Of a stretch of 64,000 nt of DNA, positions 25,091-36,345 are shown one piece after another. The stretch comes from Luidia sarsii. Its lineage: Eukaryota > Echinodermata > Asteroidea > Paxillosida > Luidiidae. Numbering within the stretch: position 1 is the first letter of the stretch; each line of letters begins with the position of its first letter. Location: NCBI GenBank assembly GCA_949987565.1, contig OX465102.1:18735493-18799492 (forward strand), given 5' to 3'. A program made the translations under genes and the position numbers. Below the pieces are notes generated by a model that was given only the letters and a program-made list of their open reading frames with translations, did no database searches and was not told the DNA's origin.

Positions 25091-25475
25091 CTTTTGGAAA
25101 CAAGGCAAACAAATAATTTACGTTTGGTACTGGTCCATTACTCTTGTCGGGGAAATATTCCGTTGTACGTTCGTATAATACGGGCATGTTTTTCAATAGA
25201 ACCGTTTTCAGGAGCAAATATTGACAAATTCGTTGACACGCCTACAGGATCATTTTTTGTAGATTGCAGCAATGAAATAAAAGTATATCTATTGCCTGAC
25301 GATCTCGAAATAAGCCGCACTTTGGACGTCAAAAATCACGCCAACACGACCGACATATCCGATCGGTCGAACCCTGCAGTGCAGTGTCCATTTCTAAGCT
25401 TGCTTTCACGGAGACCATCCGGGCTCATAAGTATTATGATTTTTGCAACGCGTTTTTTTCAGAATCTCTATCCTT

Positions 25476-25667
25476 AAAGTGATATACAAAAATGTTGCAA
25501 ACTGCTTACTGACTAAAATTATCAAAATGCAAATCGCAAAAATTAGTGGGCCTGACGTTTCGATCGTAGCATGACCTTTCTTAGAGGACCTTTCTCGAAG
25601 GAACTTTCTCTGCCTTTGAGGAGGGTCCTGCTAGGATCGAAACGTCAGGCCCACTAAATGTTGAGAC
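25476..25667. mobile_element. PLE foldback with 11-bp target duplication
   Basis: This 192-bp insertion in repeat R1 is flanked by TCTCTATCCTT on both sides (25465-25475 and 25668-25678). The related R1 copy at 54760 lacks the insertion. The left half is the complement of the tail with its full outer end (AAAGTGATATAC, then TTGCAAACTGCTTACTGAC). The right half is a plus-oriented tail ending at CCACTAAATGTTGAGAC. The right arm carries the best ribozyme-like core in the window (25612-25650). Confidence 0.85.
25612..25650 (+). ncRNA. Best-preserved hammerhead-like core
   Basis: Stem I is GCCT (25612-25615) with AGGC (25647-25650), four Watson-Crick pairs. The box is TTGAGGA (25616-25622), which differs from CUGANGA only at the first base. 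Stem II is GGTCCT/AGGATC with a GCT loop (25624-25638). GAAA, C and GTC follow. Stem III would be minimal, as in PLE hammerheads that act as dimers. Confidence 0.55.
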
Positions 25668-25999
25668 TCTCTATCCTTGTTATTGACTGAGAGGTCATCG
25701 ATCGGATTCCGAAATATAACCTTGGGGAGAAAAGTCTTGGCCAGAAACCTTTTAATTTTTTTTATTCCAAGGAAACATACTTGCAACGCGCTCAAAAAAG
25801 GTGCATTACGCACTGAACGCGTCAGGAAATTATTCCTCATGTAAATGTATACGGCCTTTACGGGGAGAGAATGAAAATCTGTGTTCCCCCATGACGTAAA
25901 GAACAGCGCTCTCAATAACTCACTTCTGTTTCAAGCTCATGAAAAGAAGGGTGGCCTTGGCCTAAATGTCAAAAGCACGTGGCATCACATCCGATAAGT

Positions 26000-28220
26000 T
26001 GTTTCTCATAAATCTAATCTGCGCAGTGATCATGAGGACAATGGAAGCTTAGCGGATGTTCACGCTGTAGCGGCTAAACTTTGGCCAAGATCAGGTCCAC
26101 CGGATCCCTTCAAAAGACTGTCAGTCGAAAGCATTGGACGGACATGATCGCAGATGCCTGTGGCAGACGGGGCGTCCGGTTATGGGGAACAAGATTGTGG
26201 ATTTTGCGCATGCGCGTGACCCCGCATTCCCTAAGGCCACCTCGGACATTGCACAGGCCTATATAAAATATGACTGGTATGTCATCACTCCGGCACGCGC
26301 TGTGCAGCGCTACGGCGCTACGCCGTTGCAATCAGGAGCGCTCCATTTTTTCACTTCTTTGTCATGTAAGCGTGGTTCCACAAACAACATGGTGCTGAAT
26401 AAGTTCTCCCCAAAGTGCCCGTCTTCCGAGAATTACCGGGATCTTGACGCCGCCGGGGGGGGGGGGGGTGCAATTGGATAAGACTTGCGTCTCACTGGCT
26501 CCCTGGATATCTCTGCCTTGGTGTGTGGTATTGTTGTATAGTTACGTGCGCTGGATATCATGCATTCGTGATTACAGTGGGTTAAAAGTTCAGTGGAAAC
26601 CCAACTTTGTATACCAATCGTCATATTTTCGCGGTTTCACTTGTAAAATTTGCATTCATTTGGTGTGATCACGAGCTGCTGTGACCGGGGTCAGCACAAT
26701 TGGTTGTTCGAATGGTCATTTTAAAAAAAATTTTTATAAAATGCACTTTAACATTATTTCATCTGTGCTCAGTGTATTCATGTTTGTATCTAAGAAGTAT
26801 TAGAGACACATTAAACACAAGGAAGCATATGACTGGTGTAAGAATTGCAGACTGCATGTGTCATGTTCATTGGTGTGACACACCCTCATATAATGATGTA
26901 ATTAACGCGGGTTGGTATTAAATAGGTTTCGGACGCACACAGATACGCTTACAGGCACGAACAATACAGTGTTAGGAGCGCATATACCGATGTTTGTTTC
27001 ACAAACCTTGTCAAATTCCGCCGCTTCAATGAGCCACCATTCAAGATGGCGGACCTCAAGTCAGAAGTCACACATTTAAACAATTGTTTTGGTCTTTTTC
27101 GTTAATCCACGATTAAATCAGCCAGTAAAATAGGAGAAAAGAGATCCGTTGTATTACTGTACAGTATACATGTATGACCGGTCTATCAAATGCTGATACA
27201 GTTAATCCAATCGCATCTGCGGAGCACTTGAGTGTGGAAATCGGACACAAATTTGTGTGGTAATGTAAGGCAGAAGGAATTGACACGGTCTGATTGGTGG
27301 CGTTATACATTTGAAGGTATACAGAAATAGTATTTGAAAAGGAGCTAAAAATTCTCCTTTTTAAAAAATCCATGTTCGGCCCACCACCAAAAATTCCCCA
27401 TGTGAGCATGTGACGTCACATACAGACCAAAAGCAGCCGAGCGAGGGGATCGAAATGCTGAGACGATAAAGTGCGCTACTGCGCATGTGACAGTTCGGTA
27501 TTTACGGCTGATAGACAATAGAGATAATGCATGGCCAGTGCAAAGAACACGAACTCAAGGCAAATTTTTTTGTCACAAAAATGATAGATACTTTGGGTTT
27601 TATAACAATACCGCAGGTTAATTTTGATTTCTGTATATTTTTAAGGGTATAGGTGAAATAGAACACTCCAGATGTGCGGAAGAGCTGACAAGGAAATGGG
27701 TCAGGGGTTATTAGTTTGTTTTTTGAGGACGTCCTATAAAAAGCGTCCGATATGCTGGGAGTTTTTTTTCTGGACAAGATACGGGCGTCCTTCCAGATCG
27801 TCCCCAAGATCACGATCGCACCGACCGGGTCTAGGAGACGGTATTCGACCGCAGATGTATTCCAGAGCCGTGAATGTTCACATCGTGACAAGATGGTCCG
27901 CCGGACGATTAGTTCAGACATAAGGGTTGGGAACCATCTCCCCCCTTTCGGCTGCGGAAAGGAAGATCAATACTGCCTACTGGAGTCTGGATTGGTCGGA
28001 GGTACGTGGAGCGCTCACGAACTCGCCGATGTAGTGATGAACGTAAATGGATTCATTTGTTTTTCGTGGTGTGCTGCCACGAGAGCACACGTTTTTCCTA
28101 TTGGCGTGGTTTTGAGATGTTGACCGAACTGTAATACAATTCCCATCCATAAATAAAACACGGTGAGCCAGTCAGACGGGTCAGAGCATTATTCAGAGGG
28201 GTCACCAGAGGGAGCTTTAG
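26000..28220. other. Unassigned intergenic DNA
   Basis: No gene is supported here. A run of 14 G lies near 26455-26468. The frames at 26134-26481, 27502-27921 and 27752-28123 have no recognisable domain and overlap each other on both strands. Confidence 0.5.
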
Positions 28221-28261
28221 TCATAAATGTATATGTCAGAACAGCGTCAGTGGTAAAGAAA

Positions 28262-28470
28262 ATCCAGAGTCTGGCGTTTCAATCCTTCCAGGTCATTTCT
28301 CAAGGGCCTCGGCTTGGAGAAAACCTCTGAAAATCAGGGGACCTGCTGCTTCGGTTCCAACAAAACTCGTCTCTTTGAGCGTCTGAGGCAGAATTTTCTG
28401 GGTCCTGCTGGGATCGAAACGTCAGGGCACATTTTTTCAGATATGAACATGTTTGCAACATTGCGCATAA
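28262..28470. mobile_element. PLE-derived foldback with longer loop
   Basis: A complement-oriented tail (GGCGTTTCAATCCTTCCAGG) lies at 28273, and a plus-oriented tail (GGGTCCTGCTGGGATCGAAA, then CGTCAGGGC) near 28400. About 100 bases of diverged sequence lie between them. The outer end ATGTTTGCAACATTG follows at 28449. A further short relic (CAAAACGCCAGCCCCGCTA, with TCAGTAAGCGGTTTG) is at 28590-28650. Confidence 0.65.
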
Positions 28471-29564
28471 CTTTAGTGTAATTCGAACAGAATAATTTAA
28501 AAGGATTTCAACCTCAAAATGTCTGATTGGCAAACATTTCAGACCTAGCAAGTCCATTATTTGTATGCGTCTGAGAAATTTTCTCTTTTAGTCAAAACGC
28601 CAGCCCCGCTACATTTTCATTTCCGTAAATTAGGTCAGTAAGCGGTTTGAAACGTCTTCGTTTTACTGAATTGTAATTTGAATTAAATAAACCGTAATGA
28701 GAAAGCACATTAGCACAACCGCGAACCGCATGCTGAATAATGCCTGATACTTCTTCTAGCATGATAATTATGTTTATAGTGATACCGTCGTACGGTTGTA
28801 TGATGTCAGGCTATTTACAGTAATTGGACCGAAATCTCAAGAGGCCTAATTTGATTACTAGTTTTGTCCCAGTATCGAGTTGCACACGGGGTCAGTCCTG
28901 TATCCAGCTCTTAATGTATCCAGTGGGAACCTCAATACTATAGACCACCTCCCATTGATACAGGATAGTGTAATTAGGTTGCCCATTAACAACAAAAAAT
29001 GCAAACCAATACGATTTGAATTTTTCCTAAGTATAAAGGGGATTTATCTAGACTTTCTAGAGTTCATCCGCCAGCGTCATGAAACTGAGAACATGACCAG
29101 GAAATTGCCAAAAGACAAAGGAAGACAAAAAGCGGTAAGGATTGCGTCAACAACAACCTCAAGTTGTTGAAAGAGGCATCACGTGAAATCATTTGAGCAC
29201 CTCTACAGGCCTGCGGGTGTCGTGCTGCTTCGTCGGGTAGAAAAAAACGTGCAATATCGGGCGAAACGTAATCTCTTATCAGTCGCATAATGAATCGGGC
29301 AATCTGTTGACACGCTGGACCGACACTGTGCCAAGGCTTTAACACCTATTATAGATGCGGGCTATTACTAAGGTCGTACGCAGAGGATGCCACACCTAAG
29401 GCGAGTACATCAACTGCGATATCGTCAACCCATTTTAGTCATTAAAATGAATGTTTTGTATTCGTAGTGTCTTCGCTGTAGGTTCGTTTGAATGGTCTAT
29501 CTCTAATTATGATAATCATCACCGACGAAGAGATGTTGTTACCACAAAATAATAATATGAATGC

Positions 29565-29605
29565 CTTTTAGAAACGTCAGGCCCTGCTATTTTTCATATT
29601 AAAGA
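29565..29605 (+). repeat. Short PLE tail relic
   Basis: TTTTAGAAACGTCAGGCCCT is present without the upstream stem. The surrounding AT-rich DNA (29420-29720) shows nothing else. Confidence 0.5.
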
Positions 29606-30619
29606 ATTTTCTTGTTTTATGTTTCATAAGATTAATTCGGTCATGATAAATTAATATATCATTAAATCATCATTAAATGATATCATATAAGTATTACGTT
29701 TTTATTTCTTTTGTGTACATGCAGTTACCGGTAGTTGTTTCAGATTACCTTACATTTGTTTCGTTTGGTGCAATGCGCAGCAACTGATGGACTACACTTG
29801 CATGCAGTCAATATTAGATGACGTGTAACAAATTTTCCAATCCTTACTTTAATCTTTACTTTTTAGGAAGTTTCATCCAGGTTATTTCTGTGATGTTCTG
29901 TGGTATCACAGGCATGGCCTTCACAGTTGAAGATGCACTGTAATGAGCTGGAGGATATCTGATAAAGTTATGCAGACGTACGTTGCTCAAAACATTAACT
30001 GCTAATTATAATTGGTAAAGGGGTGTTCGACCGTGTCTGTAAACATCACTCACAAACTCTCAACGCCTTTGATAAAATCGTACCAAGTGTCGGAGACACA
30101 TATCTCTGCTCTTGATGTTTAAGCCAGCGTTTGCACCGTCTACCAGCACCCCGATACACATTTCCATGACGCCTGTCGTTAATTGAACGTGCACAGAGCC
30201 CATAACTCATCCAATCTCATCCCGCGCGTAGCCCACCCTTTTCCAAGTCCAATCCATCAGATGCTGACCATTCAAGGGCCACTCGGCAGTTACTGAGCTG
30301 AAGTAGTGTACGCTCTGATCCTTTTTATGGCATGCAGCCCACGAGCACTTTATCATGGAATAACTCCAATAACTCCAGGACAGTTATTGCCTCATTATTG
30401 CTCACCCAGTCTTCAATTATGAGCCTTTTCGAGCTGAAGCACTCCGTTGGGGATACATTATGACGAAAAATTAAGCTAACGTCCATTGATACAGTAACGC
30501 GCGATCATTCAACCAGAAATGGAATTCACGTCACATTATGCTTGCTGTGAATCTTAAGTCATTGGTTTGTACCTATACTTTTCTTCATGCCGAAAAGCTC
30601 CACATTGTGGTAATTGTTC

Positions 30620-30670
30620 ATCTGCCTTTGAGAAAGGTCCTGCAGGGATCGCCACGTCAGGTTCTAATCA
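30620..30670 (+). repeat. PLE tail relic with stems kept
   Basis: GCCTTTGAGAAAGGTCCTGC, then AGGGATC, GCCACGTCAGG. Stem I and stem II halves are still readable, but the invariant GAAA has become GCCA. Confidence 0.65.
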
Positions 30671-31491
30671 GTAGTTATTACTAGGTTTTCCTTTCTTGTT
30701 AGTCCTTAAGTGGCTTCTTACGTCACCGCCATTTCCGTTACATCTCATAATTATAGCCACACAAGGACAACTACTGACATCACGCATGCAATGCAGTCTT
30801 GTCTGCTGTACAATCCAGTTGGTGGTCACATTGGTATATAGCTTCTGGGAGGTTCCTGGGAACGTCATGCTTACCACTATCTTGGAAGGCACTGGGTGTG
30901 AGAAAGATCACCCCAAGGCCCCTTGGATATTACTGAGTGCCAACACTGAGTGGGGAAATGTGTATGTAGGTCCCCAGGCACTGCATTACATCGGAAATGA
31001 ACTCAACCCAGGCGCATAGTGCAAGGTAAATCATTATTGAAAATGCAGCGCAGTGCTAATATTACGGACTGTTAGGGCGTTGTTCGGAGTTTGCCGTGAG
31101 TGGATCTGCCTGGGTTTCCGTCGCTGCATCCCATGACAAATCAAAAGCGCGCCTTAAACACGCGCCACGAATTTGTCATCAGTACTTTAATTTGTGGCCA
31201 ACGTGACTCCAAAAGCCTCTTGTCTGTTGGAGGGGAGCCACCCTCTTGATTTCCATAATTTCGATCAATTTATTCTCCGGAGATTGCTTAACGTCGTTTC
31301 CATCTTGGCTCCGCGTCTCCGAGTCCTCCCGTGGCATAGAGAAATGTCCTTTCTGTCCGTAATTGATTGAAATTTAAAGGTGCAATTGCTAAAGCACCGG
31401 ATGACGCTGTACACGTAATTCAAACCAATTCCATGACGCCATTGGAAATTGTATTCTGAATAAATGAAATAGACATAGGCCAAACGTAAAT

Positions 31492-31645
31492 TACAGAAAT
31501 CTTGCAAACTGTTTATTGACTTCAACGTCCATAATACACATGTAATTAATGTATAGGTCTAGATCCTGACGTTCCGATCCTAGTGGGACTTTTCATGAAT
31601 GCAAAAATCAGCCTTTGATGAAGGTCTTTAAGTTTTTAACGAATG
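31492..31645. mobile_element. PLE-derived foldback, decayed
   Basis: The outer end TTGCAAACTGTTTATTGACT is followed by CCTGACGTTCCGATCCTAG (complement tail). A partial plus-oriented tail, GCCTTTGATGAAGGTC, lies at about 31612. Its box reads TTGATGA, one base from the hammerhead CUGAUGA. Confidence 0.6.
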
Positions 31646-31763
31646 TAGGCCTAATAGACTTCAAGTAACACAATATGTTGCAATTTGTATCATGATTTAA
31701 ATAACATCAACTATACAAACAATATAGTGTAGAGCACCTACCGTTTTAATCAAAATCCAGTAT

Positions 31764-31910
31764 AAAGTGATATACGAAGATGGTGCAGACTCCTTACATG
31801 TGTTAATTTCAAAACATTTACAGGGCCCGCCATTTAGATCTCAGCAGGACCTCTGTCAAAGGTCCTGCTGGGGTCGAAACGTCGTGCCCTCTAGAGTTTT
31901 GAGAAATAGA
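31764..31910. mobile_element. PLE-derived foldback, compact
   Basis: It starts with AAAGTGATATACGAAGATGG, the same left end as the foldback at 25476. Then come complement-oriented CAGCAGGACCTCTGTCAAAG and directly GGTCCTGCTGGGGTCGAAAC with GTCGTGCCCTCTAGAGTTT. The loop is almost absent. Confidence 0.7.
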
Positions 31911-32969
31911 ATGAACGATGGCCTACATACACCTATATCTTCAGAGGTTGGGCATTGTAGTTTAACGCTGAAGTGTCCATTACGAATGGAATCCGATAGC
32001 TAACCGAATGTCAACTCATTCCACCGTAATCCGTCCCCTGGGTCCAACCTTAGGAGTCACCATCAAAACACGGATTTGATGGTTCTGGCTACCCAACCCC
32101 CTGGAGACCTATATATCCACAGCCTACGGCTAGCAATTAGAAACAATCTCACCGGGCTATCTCCACTCGAAATTACAAGCCGGAGAGAACATAGGGCTAA
32201 ACTATTGCCCGTTCTTCTTCATTTCCTATCAGAGTAAGCTACTCCTTGTATCAGCCCATTCTCATGGTTGTTGTCGGCATAGAAAGTCTTCCCGTGATTG
32301 TGGGAATGCCTCGTAACCGAATCTACCCATTCTGGCACCCTTCCTGTGGGTTTTGGGGATACAAGGACGGCTGATTACATTCTATAGAGATTTCTTCTTT
32401 CCAGCTCATCAGCCACCCCGGGTCCCTTGTAAATATCCCGGAGATTAATCCTGGCTCAAACATAACAATCCGCTGTTCAAAAGTACAGTTGCAGGGAATA
32501 AGGGAGGATGTATTGCGCCTCATAAAGCCGAGGCCTCACCACTCCCACCAGGACACGTTACGATCAAATCAAACGCTGGGCGTAATCGTGAAACGATGTT
32601 CGCGTTTCATGCGTTGACTCGTGTCCTGTTGTTTATAATTTACCCAATCAATCCTCCCTATACCTCTTTCCATGAAGCATAAATCAGGCGAAGTATTGAA
32701 ATCGTGTCGGAGGAAATTTCCGTGAACCTTGACTGGCATTCAAGATCTATTGAGTTGTTGCAAAGGACCGTTTGCCTGTAAATTACGACTGTTGCTTATT
32801 TACATTGAGAGCCACGTTTCACTGTGGGCATGTAAATTAAACTATATACAGACCTTGTGATTCATATATTGGCTAGCTGTATACTCTGACGGTGAGGCAG
32901 AGGCCGGGTAGTTAATTACCGATTCCCCAGAAAGCAATCACATCCGTCCGCCCGAACAATCAAAATCTG

Positions 32970-33165
32970 TTGGGTTTTCAGAAATGGGAGAGCCTGACCT
33001 TTCCATCCTGGCACCTAAATTGTACACCTTCCTCAAATGCCTTTCAGAAAGATCATGTAGGGCTCGAAACGTCGGGCCCTCTAAATTATTGAGATTCGTA
33101 TTCTGATCATTCAAGTCTGTGCCGTAAGCAGTTTGCTGCAATTTTGTACCCCACCATTTTATTTT
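32970..33165. mobile_element. PLE-derived foldback
   Basis: A complement-oriented tail (GAGCCTGACCTTTCCATCC) lies at 32991. A plus-oriented tail (GGGCTCGAAACGTCGGGCCC) lies at 33060, then TTATTGAGATT and the outer end GCCGTAAGCAGTTTGCTGCA. A shorter relic with GTCCTGCTGTGATAGAAACG is at 33320-33370. Confidence 0.7.
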
Positions 33166-34194
33166 CTAACTACGATATCATTCGCAGTTGTGTGTTAAGA
33201 GCGAATAGCACATCGATAAGTAATTGGAATTAACTTGTTCTATAACTTGTTCTAACTTGTTATATTACCGTCACATGCGATGGTCTGGTCTTTAAGCTAT
33301 ACAAATGTAAAATGAAAGAAGTCCTGCTGTGATAGAAACGGTGGTCCTTCCGCATAGTTTTGAGATCCTTCATCGGTTTTTAAATCAAAATAACAGGCAT
33401 TAATCTGAAGTTGTCTTTAATCTGAGTTCACGCTTCTCGATATGATGCTGAGCCAGACTGGGTCGTATACTCAGGTTATCAAAGTCTACACCGAAGTGAA
33501 ACATGATAGCATTTCGATTGACTGGCCACATATTTGCCGGAAATATTCTGCCCGGAACGCAAGTGTGGTTGGCGTCGTTCGTAATAAGTGCCATCGCACC
33601 AGTAAATCATTCACAGCTATCTCGCGGGCAAAGTACGCACGCTCAATATACAGAAGCGAATGGAGATATTTAAGCATTTTACGTCATAGACGCTGTCATT
33701 TCCGTCTTAATTGTTCAACTGCTTGCACAATGCGCTAGAATTTATACGTTGAATCAACACTGACAGCCGACCGACCGAAAGGTCCCCTGAATACGATTGG
33801 GCTGACAACTTGAGGGAATTTGCACACGAAATCTGTGAAGAGCTTGGAATTCAGTTACTGAAGCCGACGTGGGAAGGCTTGACCGATCCTAAATCGATTC
33901 AGCGCGCTGGATACAGCAAGTTTAGATGCAGCCCGTGACGCTTCACAAATGACCGAGTCACTGAATAAAGTGTGCAAGGCCGTAGTCGTTTGACAAGCAA
34001 AAGGGCTGACTGCTTGCACCCGCCCAGCCTCTCCATCGGAGCGATTAAGATGCCCTTGTCAATAGACACAAACTCTCTTCGAATTAAATCCCAGTAGGCA
34101 GAAATGATAGAACCGGCGTGAGCAAACGCTTGGACCATACACATACACATGCCAAATGCAAATTTGTTTATTCTGTCTACGAACTAAGTCACTC

Positions 34195-34350
34195 TTAGAA
34201 ACCCCTTGAGAGTAAGTGAGAGGGGTGTGTAAAGAGAGGGGGCCAAGAGGGAGGGGAGACAGAAGAGAGGGGAGATAGGTAGATAGAGATAGGCGAGAGG
34301 GAGAGAGAGGGTGAGAGGTGGGAGAGTGGGACAGAAAAGTAAGGGAGTAA
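34195..34350 (+). repeat. Purine-rich low-complexity tract
   Basis: About 150 bases made mainly of G and A (GAGAGGG-, GGGAGA-type runs). It resembles in composition the complement of the PLE C/T-rich UTR, but no tail motif adjoins it. I call it only low complexity. Confidence 0.6.
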
Positions 34351-35734
34351 TTTCACGCATGAAGTAAGACGAATTGTAGCAAAGAGAATTGTGTCTCATT
34401 TTCCGCATTTCATACACAGCTGACACCTTAGGGATTACTTGAAAGCGCACCCATCGCTATAAGTCTTTATCCAAACGGTGAATTCATTTCACGGTTGTTT
34501 TGATATTGCCGGGTCGGGTTGCGACCGTTCAACCGTATCCGCGCACCGGACCCCATCTTGTCAGTGCAGTGTCAGACCCACTGTGATTTAGACACGGAAT
34601 GTTTGTCAAGATGCAGCGGTGTTAGTATTACCGGTTTTGATGAGAACCGTTATGGAGAATGGTCATTTCAGTCAACGACAGTATCGCACTGCTTTAAATT
34701 TCAAAAAAACGTTGAATAATTTGTAATTTCCCTTTGTCTTCTCCCTTTCAGACCTGCGATTGTACGCTCAATATATGCCGTTGTAATGCAAAACTCAAGA
34801 TGATTTGATTCCGCCGTTTGAATGAAAAAAAAATATGAAAGCGAACAAGGCAATCGCCATTAATAATAGGGAATGTTGAATCTGTTGAATGATACTCTCA
34901 CATTTCGATGTAAATATATACGGGCGTGGGCAAAAATATGTATACTCAATTCTTTCTGCTGTCATCAAAACGCATTATTAGTTGAATCACACTGATCTTT
35001 CAGCTGCGTGGGCCTTCAATCTTATAACATGAACAGGACACTGAATCGATGTTTTCAGATTGCCATGGAAATCCCTCGGAAAGTGTAGCTTAATGCAGGG
35101 CTTTCTGACGTCAAAGCGACTTCCAAGTGGGCACATTTTTTCCAGCTGGAGGTGAGGATAATCCAGCACATTCTCAACCTCCCTCCTCACGGGAATCGGA
35201 TTGGAGTTTGCTGGGAGGACTCAATCTATAATGTTAAAGTTCACCACGCTTGTAGCAATCGCCTCTTATCTCGGTGATCTCACTATGGTATGAATATACT
35301 CGTGTCTGATCGCAAACCCTCCAGTATTTCAGAACAAAAAAGACATGGGCATCAACAGGCGCAAGACACTTTCACAAACGGAGAGTGTGGGGGGCATCAT
35401 ATAATTTGTCCCCATTCTTTGCGATTTGAGGTGCTGTATGTCTATGAGTGAAAACACATTAGTTGAATGTTCAACCGCATGAAAATAAGGAAAACTGTAT
35501 TTACAACCACCAAGGCCAGATGAAGTCCTTTGAAAACCCTTTGAGCCATATACAATAAACCATAGGCCCTAAATATGCACCGAATGGCCTGATTACGATG
35601 GAAATGCTATACCGTGCAACAACAACTCCCACACCCAACCCAACCTCGAGCTCTATCTGTCACTTCGTTCCCCCGCAAATCCCTCGTGCACACGTTTCAC
35701 AAGACGCCCTTGATGAAGGTGAACAAAGTGAATA

Positions 35735-35850
35735 TATCTTGAATTATAGAAAGCCCGACGTTGCGATTCGAGCATGACCTTGTCCGGAGGCAGAGAGAAA
35801 AGTCCTGGCTTTGAGGAAGGTCCTACCACGGAAACAGAACGCCTGGCTCT
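35735..35850. repeat. PLE-derived foldback relic
   Basis: Complement-oriented GCCCGACGTTGCGATTCGAG is followed by plus-oriented GGCTTTGAGGAAGGTCCTAC, then CACGGAAACAGAACGCC. The box TTGAGGA is kept but the second half of stem II is lost. It lies about 330 bases upstream of the receptor promoter region. Confidence 0.6.
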
Positions 35851-36060
35851 CCGTATCTTCTCTGTTTACCCCATTTCTGTATAATTGTCTCAATAAATAC
35901 CGTTGTATCATATTTATTTTGTTTGAACAATGACGCTGATAAGATCTTCATAGCTGAATATTTGTACTCACAGTTACAAGAGAGCAAACAGGTGCAGGCG
36001 AGACACCTTATGTAGTACTCCACCTCGATCCTATCTATTCCATAATACAGTCGTACTGAC

Positions 36061-36345
36061 GAGCATCCGACGTCACTCCATTCCCATCCAATCGGAGGCG
36101 GGACCGGCGTTGTTGATAAAGGCCGCTCCGTGGTGGCCACCAGTCAGTGCATGCAGAGCGCTACATACATCGCGTGTGCTGTCGGGTGCGGGAACTGCGG
36201 CACGGAGAGGCGGCGTCATCAGCTGACAGGCGGGCGGTCGGGCAGCTCGCGACTACGATGACGACCGTCGCCCGTGCGTGAACAACATCCGCCAGGCTCC
36301 GTCCGGACAACCGACGAAATCCCGTGTTCCGCCTGGCGTGTCAAG
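36061..36345 (+). promoter_or_regulatory. Probable promoter and 5' leader of receptor gene
   Basis: Base composition changes sharply to CpG-rich from about 36060. Visible elements are a CRE-like GACGTCAC (36069-36076), an inverted-type CCAAT motif CCAATCGG (36088-36095) and a GC-box-like GGAGGCGGGA just after it. There is no clear TATA box. Two short upstream reading frames, 36151-36261 (36 codons) and 36258-36281 (7 codons), overlap as ATGA. If they are in the transcript they could damp translation. The transcription start is not known. Confidence 0.45.

Larger units (their letters stand above)
25132..25920 (+). repeat. Dispersed repeat R1, copy A (with insertion)
   Basis: This copy aligns along its length, in the same orientation, with 54760-55415. 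Shared blocks include CCATTACTCTTG, TTTTTCAATAGAACCG, ATATTGACAAATTCGTTGAC, TTGCAACGCGTT and AACAGCGC-CTCAATAACT. It is interrupted at 25476-25667 by a PLE foldback. No coding capacity is conserved between the copies, so it is probably a non-autonomous transposon of unknown class. Confidence 0.8.

Noticed and set aside
36274..36345. Upstream extension of the receptor frame
   Set aside because: It begins at GTG, not ATG. The ATG at 36346 has a strong start context and no upstream in-frame ATG is seen.
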